Position numbers and translations under genes: made by a program
Shown here: positions 41,863-50,773 of the stretch, piece after piece
Layout: every line of letters begins with the position of its first letter
How positions within the stretch are numbered: the first letter of the stretch is position 1
The notes under the pieces: generated by a model
What the model saw: the letters and a program-made list of their open reading frames with translations, nothing else
The model's database searches: none
Told to the model about the DNA's origin: nothing
NCBI GenBank assembly: GCA_963697805.1
Contig: CAVOPB010000001.1
Location: forward strand, 496,001-560,000
Direction: 5' to 3'
From: VRUE01 sp963697805
GTDB lineage: Bacteria > Actinomycetota > Thermoleophilia > Solirubrobacterales > 70-9
Length of the DNA: 64,000 nucleotides

Positions 41863-42726
41863 TCAGGAAGTGGTCGGCTGTTCCTCGCCCCCGCGATCGT
41901 CGAGCTTACGCGCCGCAGCCTGAATCTTCCCGTCGCGCTCCGCCCGGAGGTCGGACAGCGGATTGAGGATGCCGCGCAGCGTCGACATTACGATCCAGCT
42001 GCGAGGCCGGATGATCCGGGGGGCGCGCCGTTCGATCCCCCGCGCGATCGCCTCCCCGGCCACCTGCGGTTGAAGGTACTTTCGCAGCGGCTGGGGTAGC
42101 GCCTCCCACACCGAGAGAGCGACGGGATCCTCGACGATTGAGCGACGCGTCATCTCGGTCGCGATAAATCCGAAATAGGCGACGCTGGCGCTGGCTCCGT
42201 GCTGCACCAGCTCCACCCTTAGAGCCCGCCCGAGCTGCTCGACGCCAGCCTTGCTCATTGCGTAGGGCGTTCCGCCTGCCCCGTTGGTGAACGCATAGAT
42301 TGAGGCGACCACGACGACGTGCCCCCTCCTCTCAATGATCTGCGGCAATGCGGCCTCGACGGTCCTCGCCACGCCCATCAGGTCCACATCGATCACGCGG
42401 TCGAAAACCTCTGTCGTCATCGCCCGAAACGTCGCGGGCGTTGGAGCAATGCCGGCGTTGGCCACGACGACGTCGAGGCCGCCGAACCGCTCAACGGTGG
42501 TGGCGACGGCCTGCTGCAAGGCCCCCCGGTCGGTGACGTCTGCTGCCAGGCCGATCGCGCGCGTGTCGTGGAGCTTCGCTGCGGCGGCCTCCGCCGCCTC
42601 GGCCTCGAGGTCGACGAGCACCACTGAAGCGCCGCGCGAGACGAGAGCACGGGCGGTCTCGTAACCGATTCCTCGCGCCGCGCCTGTGACCAGCGCGACC
42701 TTATTCCTCAGGTCATAGCGCGACAC
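41863..42726 (-). CDS. short-chain dehydrogenase/reductase
   Basis: 287 residues, classical SDR. Cofactor motif VALVTGAARGIGYETA with DLEAE after strand 2 (acidic, so NAD-type likely), DVVVANAGIAP, catalytic YAMSKAG (Tyr near 158, Lys 162) and Ser in VVVASIYAFTN. The C-terminal extension (RIIRPRSWIVMSTLRGILNP) resembles membrane-associated SDRs acting on lipids. Substrate unknown. First gene of the P8 segment. Confidence 0.85.
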   Translation of the reverse strand: MSRYDLRNKVALVTGAARGIGYETARALVSRGASVVLVDLEAEAAEAAAAKLHDTRAIGLAADVTDRGALQQAVATTVERFGGLDVVVANAGIAPTPATFRAMTTEVFDRVIDVDLMGVARTVEAALPQIIERRGHVVVVASIYAFTNGAGGTPYAMSKAGVEQLGRALRVELVQHGASASVAYFGFIATEMTRRSIVEDPVALSVWEALPQPLRKYLQPQVAGEAIARGIERRAPRIIRPRSWIVMSTLRGILNPLSDLRAERDGKIQAAARKLDDRGGEEQPTTS

Positions 42727-42747
42727 AGCGCGAGTCTAACCCGCTTG

Positions 42748-42947
42748 ATGAACGACGAGCACATGATCTGGCCCTTTGACGATCGCGGGCCGCCTGGTCG
42801 CGAGGACGTCTGGGAGATCGACGAGTCCAAGCGCGAGGTAGTGAAGGTCGACCCGGCCGAAAGAAGTTACTGACCCCGGAGGAGGGGGCCCGGCTGCTCG
42901 AGCCCTTCATTAAGCCGTTACCGGCGTTCGGCTCGTTGGCCGGCTGA
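42748..42947 (+). pseudogene. small acidic protein, frameshifted
   Basis: ATG at 42748 gives MNDEHMIWPFDDRGPPGRED VWEIDESKREVVKVDPAER and stops at 42873; one base out of frame the sequence continues KKLLTPEEGARLLEPFIKPL PAFGSLAG to 42947. Together a plausible 66-residue protein broken by a single-base change near 42862. Too small for family assignment. Confidence 0.5.
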
Positions 42948-43018
42948 ACGAGCGCCGTCAGGCTGGGATCGCGGTACCCCGTGCGCTTCGGCAGCTTCCA
43001 AAGCCGGCTCTCGGTTAT

Positions 43019-43171
43019 CCGGGAGACAGGATTTGAACCTGCGACCGCTCGGCCCCCAGCCGGAGGACACGACCACCATATGCGTCCCGCCGCGTCCCAT
43101 GCGTCCCATTCGTCCCCGGCTCGGGACGCATGGGACAAATCGGACGATGCGTCCGGTACCAAGTTGGTACC
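43019..43171 (-). repeat. P9: variant tRNA-Pro 3'-half + iteron arm
   Basis: The T-arm is GACAGGATTTGAACCTG instead of GGCCGGATTTGAACCGG, with both sides of the stem changed together; the anticodon part is unchanged. Arm type A, dyad GGTACCAAGTTGGTACC at 43155-43171, R2 copy 8 follows. Confidence 0.9.
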
Positions 43172-43195
43172 AAGCCAGGGGTCGGGTTGCAGATC

Positions 43196-43230
43196 GGGGC
43201 CCGATTCGTCTCTCGCTACCACCCGCGGAT
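43196..43230. repeat. R2 repeat copy 8
   Basis: GGGCCCGATTCGTCTCTCGC TACCACCCGCGGAT, 25 bases right of the P9 dyad. Confidence 0.8.
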
Positions 43231-43519
43231 CATGGAGAGGGTCGCCCTCGGCGATTGACTTGGGCCCAGCTGTCGCTTTCACGCGTTTGCGAGAGCGAGC
43301 GACGACTCGCGCAAACTTCTGCCCCTCGTCCGATTCAGGAGCGTGAGTGGCGTCCGTCAACGCGCTCGCAACCACGCGAAAGCGGGAGCAAGAGTCTCCG
43401 CGAGCCTTCTGGGTCGGCCACCCCGTCGAATCGGGCCAGCGCGCCGGCGAGCACCCTCTGAGCAGCGCCCTCGGCTGGGAGCTCAGCGGCCCGATGCTGT
43501 CCGGATTAGCTTTCCACTG

Positions 43520-44356
43520 ATGCCAACTGTGGTCCTCACCGGTGCCACGCGCGGGATCGGCCACGCGGCCGCGATCGAGCTGGCTGCCCGCGGCGCCGAG
43601 CTGGGCGTCGTCGGCCGCGATGCAGCGCGCGTGCGGGTAACTGCGGAGGAGGCGCGCACCTCCGGCGGCGACGCGCCGGTGCACGAGCACGTGGCGGACC
43701 TTGCACGGATGGACGAGGTGCGCCGGCTCGCCGCCGAGCTGCTGGAGACCTACCCGCGCATCGACGTGCTCGCGAACAACGCGGGCGCCATGTTCACCTC
43801 GCGCCATGTGACGCACGACGGCTTCGAGCAGACCTTCGCCCTCAACCACCTCGCCCCGTTCCTGCTCACGAACCTGCTCCTCGAGCGGCTCACGGCCTCG
43901 CGCGCGCGCGTGGTGACCACGGCGAGCGATGCCCATAAGGGCGGCCTGCTCGACCTCGACGACCTTCAGTCCGAGCGCGGTCGCTTCCGCCCCGGACGCG
44001 TCTACGGCACGACCAAGCTCTGCAACATCCTCTTCACCCGCGAGCTGCAGCGCCGCAACCCCGCCATCGTGGCCAACTGCTTCCACCCCGGCGTGATTCG
44101 CACCGGATTCGGCAAGAACGACGGCGCGCTGGCGCGGATCAGTCTCACCCTCGCCGGGCCGTTCCTGCGCTCGCCAGAGCGCGGCGCCAGCTCCCTGGTG
44201 TGGCTCGCGCTCGATCCCGCCGGGGGCGAGCTTCGCGGCCAGTACGTCGAGAAGCAGCGGCCGGTGCAGCCGAGCGCGCAGGCGCAGGACGACCGCCTCG
44301 CCGCCGAGCTGTGGGAGCGCTCAGAGGAGCTGTCCGCGCCGGCGCGCGCGGCGTGA
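43520..44356 (+). CDS. short-chain dehydrogenase/reductase (retinol-dehydrogenase-like)
   Basis: About 278 residues from the ATG at 43520. VVLTGATRGIGHAAAIELAA, VVGRDAARV (Arg after strand 2, so NADP-type), DVLANNAGAMFTSR, catalytic Tyr/Lys in RVYGTTKLCNILF and VANCFHPGVIRTGFG. The NNAG, then YxTxK spacing and the long C-terminus match the extended retinol-dehydrogenase/WWOX-like group. Substrate unknown. Confidence 0.85.
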   Translation: MPTVVLTGATRGIGHAAAIELAARGAELGVVGRDAARVRVTAEEARTSGGDAPVHEHVADLARMDEVRRLAAELLETYPRIDVLANNAGAMFTSRHVTHDGFEQTFALNHLAPFLLTNLLLERLTASRARVVTTASDAHKGGLLDLDDLQSERGRFRPGRVYGTTKLCNILFTRELQRRNPAIVANCFHPGVIRTGFGKNDGALARISLTLAGPFLRSPERGASSLVWLALDPAGGELRGQYVEKQRPVQPSAQAQDDRLAAELWERSEELSAPARAA

Positions 44357-44450
44357 TCCCGGTGCTCGGCTTTGGGCCGGGACGCCACATCCTGAGCCGG
44401 CTCCCGCTTCGCGCGAAAGGGAAGAGCGACAACTCAGGGGGCCAGGCGAG

Positions 44451-44505
44451 CGGAGGGGGTGGGATTCGAACCCACGAGCGCCTTGCGACGCCAACGGTTT
44501 TCGAG
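44451..44505 (-). tRNA. tRNA-Ser(CGA) 3'-half fragment
   Basis: Minus strand: anticodon loop CTCGAAA (anticodon CGA), long variable arm, T-arm CGTGGGTTCGAATCCCACG and acceptor end CCCCTCCG. The 5' half (D-arm and acceptor) is absent, so it is not a functional tRNA but an attachment-site-like remnant. Confidence 0.75.
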
Positions 44506-44608
44506 ATCTCCGTGTGAAATCGCCGGTTTCCAGGGCCTTTCGCGGAACATGATCTGCGAGCGCTTCGGGAGTGCGATACCGGCTAGCCCGCCAGGCGATA
44601 CTGGTGCG

Positions 44609-45001
44609 GTGACCGATCGTAATGTGCTCGGTGGCGAGCTTGAGCCGTGTGGCACCGACCCCCTCACCGGCTTCTATCGTGACGGGTGCTGTCGTACCGG
44701 TCCGGAGGACCGGGGGAGCCACACGATCTGCGCGGTGGTCACGTCCGCGTTCCTCGAGCACCAGCGTCGTATCGGCAACGACCTGATCACCCCCATGCCT
44801 CAGTACCACTTCCCTGGGCTCGCGGCCGGCGACCGCTGGTGCGTGACCGCGGTGAACTGGCTGCGGTCGCACGAGGACGGCGCGGCCGCCTACGTAGTGC
44901 TGGCGTCCACCCATGAACGGGCGCTTGAGGTCGTTTCTCTCGCCGCGCTCCAGGAACACACCGTCGACGTCCCCCCGGATCCGGGACCTTTCGGGGGCTA
45001 G
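44609..45001 (+). CDS. DUF2237 family protein
   Basis: About 130 residues from the GTG at 44609. RNVLGGELEPCGTDPLTGFY RDGCCRTGPEDRGSHTICAV is the full conserved block, with GDRWCVTAVNWL and STHERALEVVSL. The four conserved Cys suggest a metal site. Function unknown; common in Bacteria. Confidence 0.85.
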   Translation: MTDRNVLGGELEPCGTDPLTGFYRDGCCRTGPEDRGSHTICAVVTSAFLEHQRRIGNDLITPMPQYHFPGLAAGDRWCVTAVNWLRSHEDGAAAYVVLASTHERALEVVSLAALQEHTVDVPPDPGPFGG

Positions 45002-45436
45002 GTCGCTGTCGCGAATCAACGGTGCCGCCTGCTCGTCGTCCAGGCCGGGAGCGCGGGCGACATCCGCCGACGCGCTCGCAACCACGCGAAGGCAGAAGCG
45101 CGGTGCTGGCCCGTCAGGACTTCTTCTCCTCGTCCAGAGCGACAGGGTGGCTCGGCGCATCTCGCGCTTTCGCCCCCGCGGAAGCGGATGCGCGTCATCG
45201 CCGAGCGCGTCAGGTGACGCCAGTTGACCCGCTACAGGCGTGCCTCGAGGATCATGTTGAATGGCGGCTACACGCTGCGCTCTTGGTGACGTTTGCTCAC
45301 GGCCGCAAGCCTCTAATGGATTGGTCCGTAGCGTAGGCTGTGATCGAGAGATTGAGGCAAGAGAAGCCGGGGTCTGCGTGGTGTCCGCATGTCCGACTGC
45401 GCAGCAAATGCCGCCAAGCGGAACCGAGGTCGAGCG
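45002..45436. other. intergenic, second copy of the 20-bp repeat
   Basis: Contains the right copy of the direct repeat (45071-45090). No coding sequence with motif support. Confidence 0.4.
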
Positions 45437-46774
45437 TCAGGTCTCCGTAAACCAGATTCCCGTGCGTGCCACCTTGGGCGCCTCCTGGCCGATCGCACGC
45501 GTGAGCAGCCACAGGTCCCCCAGAGCCGGGTGGAGCATCGGCTTCCCGCTGGTCATCAGGCCGACCGACAGCGCGCGCTCGGGGTCGGCCCAGCCGAGCA
45601 GGTTGGTGAAGCCGAGGTGGCCGAATGCCTCCTCGGTGTCGGGACCGAACAGGCTGACCGCCCTAGCGCCCAACATGAACCCACTGGCGTGGCGCAGGGG
45701 AGCCACCAAGGAGAAGTCGATCTCGCGAAACGCCCGCTCGGATGTGGCGCGGCGGATCGTGCGCGGCTCGAGGATGCGCACGCCGTCGAGCTCGCCACCG
45801 GCGCCCAACAACTCGAAGAAGCGCGACAGCTCGTTGGCGGTTGTGACGATATTGCCGGACGGAACGATGCCGGTAAGGAAACGCGGGTCGTTGGAGCGGA
45901 CGGTGATCTCATCCGGCGGGAGGCCCAGCGCACGCTCGAGCACGGTGGACAGCGGCGGCAGCGCCGGCGGGCCGGTGGGGTAGCTCACGGCGACACGCTC
46001 GACGTCCTTCGGGCTGACGCCGTAGTTGCCCCAGCGAAAGCCGAGCGGGTCGAGGATCTCCTGCCCCAGCACGGCGCGAATGTCCCTGCCGGTCACCCGC
46101 TGCACGATCTCCGCGATGATGAAGCCGCCCGACATCGCGTGGTAGGAGAGCAGCTTCCCGGGGCGCGAGCGGGGTTTGGCCGCGCACAGCGTCTCCAGCT
46201 GGAACTCCCGGTCGCCGAAGCGGTCCAGATCGAACGCGTCGGCCGGCAGGTTCGGCACCCCCGCGCGGTGGGAGAGCAGATGCTCGATGGTGATGGCCTC
46301 CTTGCCGTGGGCAGCGTACTCGGGGATGTACTCGCACACACGGTCGTCTACGTGCAGCAGCCCGCGCTCGTCGAGCAGGTGGGCCACGACGGCGGTCATC
46401 GCCTTGGATGCGGAGAAGATGACGAACGGCGTCTCGGGCGTGGCCAATGTGCGCGCCGCGTCGTGTCGGTCAGACGGCCCGTTGCCGCACGCATGACCAA
46501 TCGCGCGGTCGAGCACGACCTGACCGTGGCGACGCACGCAGAGAGCGATCGCCGGATAGAAGCCACTGCGGTACAGGCGCTCCACTCCGGCCCAGATCCG
46601 CTCGATGCCGGTGGCCGCCATGCCCAGCGCATCGATGTCGGCCACCTCGTCAGAGCGCGTGCTGACCGCCCCGAGGTCGCGGGGCACCCGAATGCGCCGC
46701 AACGGGTCGGGCACCAGAGGAAGGCGCGGGATCGGCGGGATCGGGATTGCCTCTAGCGAGATCACAGACGCCAC
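45437..46774 (-). CDS. serine hydrolase, beta-lactamase fold (esterase-like)
   Basis: 445 residues. SxxK motif TPFVIFSASKAMTAVVAHLL, then HLLSHRAGVPNLPA, YxS-type motif LLSYHAMSGGFIIAEIV and C-terminal FGHLGFTNLLGWADPE. No signal peptide. The YHAMSGG context is typical for EstB-like esterases and lactonases of family VIII rather than beta-lactamases. Monocistronic and leftward. Confidence 0.85.
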   Translation of the reverse strand: MASVISLEAIPIPPIPRLPLVPDPLRRIRVPRDLGAVSTRSDEVADIDALGMAATGIERIWAGVERLYRSGFYPAIALCVRRHGQVVLDRAIGHACGNGPSDRHDAARTLATPETPFVIFSASKAMTAVVAHLLDERGLLHVDDRVCEYIPEYAAHGKEAITIEHLLSHRAGVPNLPADAFDLDRFGDREFQLETLCAAKPRSRPGKLLSYHAMSGGFIIAEIVQRVTGRDIRAVLGQEILDPLGFRWGNYGVSPKDVERVAVSYPTGPPALPPLSTVLERALGLPPDEITVRSNDPRFLTGIVPSGNIVTTANELSRFFELLGAGGELDGVRILEPRTIRRATSERAFREIDFSLVAPLRHASGFMLGARAVSLFGPDTEEAFGHLGFTNLLGWADPERALSVGLMTSGKPMLHPALGDLWLLTRAIGQEAPKVARTGIWFTET

Positions 46775-46792
46775 GCTATGGGCATGGGTCCT

Positions 46793-47112
46793 TTAGCTCG
46801 GCGCGGACGTCGGCGTCCGTCCGTGCGCGCCGCGCGGCGTCGCGGATCTCGAACACGGCTGTGGCCCAGTCGCCGAGCTCGCGCGTGACGTTGCGCACCG
46901 CGCCGACGACGATCCCCGACGCTGATCGGCGAGCCCACCACCCGGTTGGTCTGGGTCTCGATCACCGAGACTCTGGATGAAAAGTAATTCGTGACATAGG
47001 CGTCTTGGGCGAAGGCACCGGGGGCCAGCGTCACCAGAAGCAGTGCCGCGAGCCCCGAGACCTGGGAGAAGCCTCGGCCGAGATGGTCCCCTCCGAGTAG
47101 TGCTTTGCGCAC
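46793..47112 (-). pseudogene. YVTN beta-propeller protein remnant
   Basis: From a GTG at 47112: signal peptide VSGLAALLLVTLAPGAFA, then QDAYVTNYFSSRVSVIETQT NRVVGSPISVG, the first YVTN blade. After about 46925 the frame breaks and a different sequence (GIVVGAVRNVTRELGDWATA, RRARTDADVRAELKDPC) continues in another frame, apparently the C-terminus of an unrelated gene. So this is a junction between two broken genes. Confidence 0.5.
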
Positions 47113-47457
47113 GCCGGGGAGTGTATGGCTGGTCCAGGTGCATCGGGCCGACTGCTCCTTTGCTCGCAAAGGAGGAGCGAGCGCGAAGCAAGACTTCGCT
47201 CCTGCGTGTCGTCCAACCGGGTGTTTTGCGGCCCGATCAACAGACGCTCGCAGTCGTCCCTCGGGCGTCTCGCTGGCTACGCGGCGCGCGCCTCCTTTCC
47301 GCGCATTGCAGGTCGCTCAGCGCCGACTGCAAGAAGCTCGTGCGACCAAGCGAAGCATCCGCCGGCATCGACTCGAGCAGCTCGACGAGCGCGACGCGCA
47401 ATGGGGCACGGAAGGCCCCAGAACCCTGATGGCGCAGTGCTTGATAGAAGCTGTCAG
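47113..47457. other. no clear gene; possible relic
   Basis: A minus-strand stretch LTDSFYQALRHQGSGAFRAP, LRVALVELLESMPAD reads like a decayed protein but has no intact frame that avoids the GFA gene end. Nothing else seen. Confidence 0.3.
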
Positions 47458-47877
47458 TCAGGCCGGCAGGCCGCGGGCGAGCCGCCTGCTGTTCTCGATG
47501 GGCGCAAGCCACGGCTGAGCCGAGCCGCACCAAACCTCAAGGGTGGGCGACAGCCACGAGGGGTCGTTGAGCGTTCCCGCCTTGATGACCGCGAGCTCCG
47601 GCTGGTCGGCCAACAGCGTGACGACGGGCGAACCGCACTTCGAGCAGAACTGGCGCTGACGTTCCTCGCCGGAATCGGCCCCCAAGGTCACATACGTGGC
47701 GAGCGTGTCGCCCCCGACATGGAGCGTTGCGCGCGGGACGACGACGAAGATCGAGAAGGCCGAGCCTGTCTGGCGCTGGCAGTCCTTGCAGTGGCAGACG
47801 ACCGTCACCAGGGGCTCGCCGTCGCAGCGGTAGGTCAGGCGTCCGCACAGGCAACGCCCGTCGAGTAGGCCGGACAT
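47458..47877 (-). CDS. GFA (CENP-V/GFA) family zinc protein
   Basis: About 139 residues from the ATG at 47877. Zinc-binding Cys sets: GRCLCGRLTY, VCHCKDCQRQTGSAFSIF and FCSKCGSPV, the fold of glutathione-dependent formaldehyde-activating-like proteins. Most members are not proven to use glutathione; actinobacterial ones have unknown substrates. The longer frame upstream is not conserved. Confidence 0.85.
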   Translation of the reverse strand: MSGLLDGRCLCGRLTYRCDGEPLVTVVCHCKDCQRQTGSAFSIFVVVPRATLHVGGDTLATYVTLGADSGEERQRQFCSKCGSPVVTLLADQPELAVIKAGTLNDPSWLSPTLEVWCGSAQPWLAPIENSRRLARGLPA

Positions 47878-48176
47878 CACGCTGCTCAGGCTATCGACAC
47901 TTCCACCGCGAAGATTGAGACCGCTCCTGCTTCGTCGCGGCCATGGAGAAGCACTCGCCGACTGATAACGCTCCCCGCTCGGACGAGGGCCAAGCGCTTC
48001 GCACCGGCTCGGCGACGGGCGAACGGGCTGCTTCTCCATCGCGGTACACCGCGCCGGCGCGCCCCGCAGAGCTGTGGTCGGCGTTGCTGAGCTGGCCTAC
48101 GGCGTCGTAGCAATCACCGATGGAAGCACGGGTATGTGCGGATGACGGGCTCCGCCTGAGGAAATAGCCTGATCGC

Positions 48177-48476
48177 ATGGAGAGAAGCAAGCTCAACCTC
48201 CCCGGCAGCGACCGTGGGTCAGACGGAGAGGCAGCGAAGCCGGTGAAGGAGCCGTCCTCGATGAGGGAGCCCTCCGCGCCCGACCGGAAGGACCTGCGCG
48301 GAGTGCTTATTGTCCTCGCGGTTCTTGTTCTCACGGTCATCGTGTCGCTTGTCGTCAACAAGGACAAGAATCTCTTCGTAGTCGGATACATCGTGGCGAT
48401 TGTGTATGTGATGCGCAGACCCCGGCGCGAAAACCGATCTTGGTCAGAGGTCGGAGTGAAGCCCGCCACGGACTAA
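48177..48476 (+). CDS. small membrane protein
   Basis: 99 residues. Charged N-terminal 40 residues, then two adjacent hydrophobic segments (VLIVLAVLVLTVIVSLVV and FVVGYIVAIVYVM) and a basic C-terminus. No family recognised; the opposite strand overlaps the truncated HNH gene's tail. Confidence 0.5.
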   Translation: MERSKLNLPGSDRGSDGEAAKPVKEPSSMREPSAPDRKDLRGVLIVLAVLVLTVIVSLVVNKDKNLFVVGYIVAIVYVMRRPRRENRSWSEVGVKPATD

Positions 48477-49017
48477 GGACTGCTCGCTTCTTGGCGGCGC
48501 TCTTCCTGCGCTCCCTGGTCCTGTGAACGCGATACAAAATGCGACCCTCAACGACGCCCTCCTCATCCTCCTCGAGCGCCACAGGGAGCGCATTCCCTCC
48601 CTCTTCGACACGGCCGCGAATCTGCGTCGCAAGTGCCCGAAGCTCGTCCGGATTTTCCGCGTACCGCTCAAATAAAGCCAGCTCCCGGCCGGTCGCTCCA
48701 GCACCGAGTCCAACACGACCGTCTGCTGTGTAGTCGGAATCAACTGCCTTGAAGTTTTGGAGCTTCATGAACACGCCGTTCACATTTCGAAAGCGCTCGG
48801 GGTCGGGTCGTTCAATCGGCAACGGCAATACCCGCAGCACCTGGCTCAATTCAGCTATTGCCGGGTGGGTCTTCGACTGTCTGGCACGCGGCTCGTGAAA
48901 GTAGAGATCGAGCGCAAGCACAAGCTCGTCGTACTCCCACGGAGGATTCCTTGGGCGCGAGGCCGGTCTTGGGTAGTCACGAGAGACCGACTCCGCAAGG
49001 TCATCTGAGCCGTCCAT
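48355..49017 (-). pseudogene. HNH-nuclease-associated protein, catalytic end missing
   Basis: From the ATG at 49017: NPPWEYDELVLALDLYFHEP, FRNVNGVFMKLQNFKAVDSD, ELRALATQIRGRVEEG is the N-terminal domain that precedes an HNH nuclease in many bacterial proteins. After RVHRTRERRKSAAKKRAVLS, where CxxC and the HNH motif should follow, the frame leaves the homology (near 48500) and runs on into the small membrane gene's antisense. Nuclease activity is therefore lost. Confidence 0.65.
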
Positions 49018-49109
49018 TCGGGCGAGACTAGCTGCCAACGACGGGCCCGGCACGAAAGCTGCTCGAGGTTTCTGCGTCCTCGCCGTCGCAGAGCCTCCCG
49101 ATCGTCGCT

Positions 49110-49202
49110 GGTACCAAACTCGGTACCAGGCAGCCCCAGGGAACGGTCAGCGCCAGCTCCCCTCAAATCGGAAACCCGCTTCCGAAGCGGGCTTCCGATG
49201 AT
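49110..49202 (-). repeat. module right end (6-nt dyad + hairpin), before P10
   Basis: GGTACCAAACTCGGTACC at 49110-49127, CCCCAGGGAACGGTCAGCGC, CTCCCCTCAAAT, hairpin CCCGCTTCCGAAGCGGG (49168-49184). Confidence 0.85.
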
Positions 49203-49355
49203 CGGGGAGGCCGGATTTGAACCGGCGACCGCTCGGCCCCCAGCCGGAGGACATCTGGTGTCGATACGTCCCTGGGCGTCCGTGGCGTCCAATGTGTCCC
49301 CGGCCGCGGACAATCTGGACGCATCGGACATAGCAGTCGGTACCAAAGTGGTACC
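49203..49355 (-). repeat. P10: tRNA-Pro 3'-half + iteron arm
   Basis: Intact tRNA half, type B arm, dyad GGTACCAAAGTGGTACC at 49339-49355, extension shared with P3 and P4. Confidence 0.9.
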
Positions 49356-49569
49356 ACGACCATCCTTCAGACGAGGCGAACCGGCTGGGGCCAGGCAGCG
49401 GGTGACCAAAGCCAGACTGCAGCCCCCGACCATGCACAGCTGTGAACGCTAAGCAGCAGGGGTCCTCCCGTCGGCCGGGGGCAGTGGACGACAGGAAGGA
49501 CCCAGATGCTTTGGTTTGATCGGGTTGTGGCCGCGGATGCGTTCGGCGAGCGTCTCTCGAGATCGTGCC

Positions 49570-50130
49570 CTAACCCACCGTCGCGCAGATCGCGTAGACC
49601 CTAAGGTCGATCGAGGTGTCGATCGACGTCGAATTGTTGAACAGCTGCACGGACCACCCGCTCCCGGCTCCGTCGGGGCCGTTCAGCGAGACGATGACCT
49701 GCCGCTGTTGCCCGTTTTGCGATTCATTAGTCCCGAGGTCAGAGCCTCCGCCGATCGCTTGCTTACCGGAGGGACAACTCACGGTCTTGACTTCGCTCAG
49801 GCCGCGTTGGCCACCGCTGTTTACGATGAATACTTCTTTGAAGGTCTGACTGACGACTTCGTAGCCACTAAGTCCTGGAGAGCCGGGCGCACCAGGCGCG
49901 CCAGTGCTTCCCGTTGCTCCCTTTGGGCCCTTTGGAAGCTGACCGATTACCTTGCAGGTCACCTTCTTGCCGGACGTGACCTTGCTCGGGCACTTGACCT
50001 TGGCCTTCTTGGACTTGGAGTCGGTGGCTCTCACGGCGGCCATCGCGACCGCAGTCACGCTAACGGCGGCGATGAGAATTGCTATTCCAACCGCCGCGGT
50101 GCGACGGGGTGGTTCAATCGATCTGTGCAT
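49570..50130 (-). CDS. secreted protein with short collagen-like stretch
   Basis: About 186 residues from the ATG at 50130 (AAGGAGA upstream; firm start). N-terminal membrane/signal segment AAVGIAILIAAVSVTAVAMA, Lys-rich CPSKVTSGKKVTCKVIG, then GPKGATGSTGAPGAPGSPGL (Gly-X-Y repeats), then a C-terminal beta domain with CPSGKQAIGGGSD. This layout is common among secreted Thermoleophilia proteins of unknown function. Sole gene of the P10 segment. Confidence 0.75.
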   Translation of the reverse strand: MHRSIEPPRRTAAVGIAILIAAVSVTAVAMAAVRATDSKSKKAKVKCPSKVTSGKKVTCKVIGQLPKGPKGATGSTGAPGAPGSPGLSGYEVVSQTFKEVFIVNSGGQRGLSEVKTVSCPSGKQAIGGGSDLGTNESQNGQQRQVIVSLNGPDGAGSGWSVQLFNNSTSIDTSIDLRVYAICATVG

Positions 50131-50461
50131 CGTTATCTCCTTAGATTTGCTCGGTCCCCTCAATCAGAGACGGTAGCCAATTGCCCCGGGCCGACGACGA
50201 ACGCCAGGCACGCCAGTTTTAGGACCGTCAGCGACGGTAGGCGAAAGCCCTGGGCCGGCAAGGTCCTTTCCCGGGGACGTGCCCGAAATCTCCGCCCGCC
50301 TCGCTCTTCGAATCGCTCTACAAGTCCCCCTGGAAAGCGGTTTCGGCCTCTACGTCCCCTGGGTCTGGCGCCGGGCCTTCGGCCTCCCCGGGCCGGGAGT
50401 GAAGAGCGTCAGCTGCTGAAGGGTCGTCTCCAGCTCTACCCGATTGCAGGGCTTTTCGTTT

Positions 50462-50545
50462 CGGGGAGGCCGGATTTGAACCGGCGACCGCTCGGCCCCA
50501 AGCCGGCGGACAACCCGTGTCTATGCGACCCGGGCGCCCCTATCC
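50462..50545 (-). repeat. P11: tRNA-Pro 3'-half, arm truncated
   Basis: tRNA half intact (one C to A change in the anticodon stem-loop, CCCCAAGCCGG); only the first 40 bases of a type B arm remain and the GGTACC dyad is lost. Confidence 0.85.
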
Positions 50546-50773
50546 TCTCCGGGCCTTCGGGTGGATCGCGAGCGTGAACTCCCAGATCGCGATCCCCAGC
50601 AAGTTCAGCCCGACGCAGAGGACGGCTGGCGAGTAGGCGGCCGAAGCGGCACCCGCTCGAACAGACTGGGAATCCCGAATGACAAGGTTCGGGTTTTCCC
50701 CGATGGCGTGCCTCGGCAGCGGTGCCAAGCTCGTCGGGAGGTCGACCGGTCAGCAGACAACCAGGAGGTTCAG

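Larger units (their letters stand above)
43361..45090. repeat. 20-bp direct repeats flanking a 1.7-kb insert
   Basis: CGCGCTCGCAACCACGCGAA at 43361-43380 and again at 45071-45090, same orientation. Between them lie the SDR gene, the tRNA-Ser 3' fragment and the DUF2237 gene, so this may be a nested element inside the P9 segment. Confidence 0.5.

Noticed and set aside
44451..44505. Complete tRNA-Ser
   Set aside because: No 5' half can be found to the right; the sequence after the anticodon loop does not pair as anticodon, D or acceptor stem.
50540..50728. 62-codon minus frame with one hydrophobic segment beside P11
   Set aside because: It ends where the P11 arm is broken and may be the tail of a lost membrane protein, but there is no start or family support.
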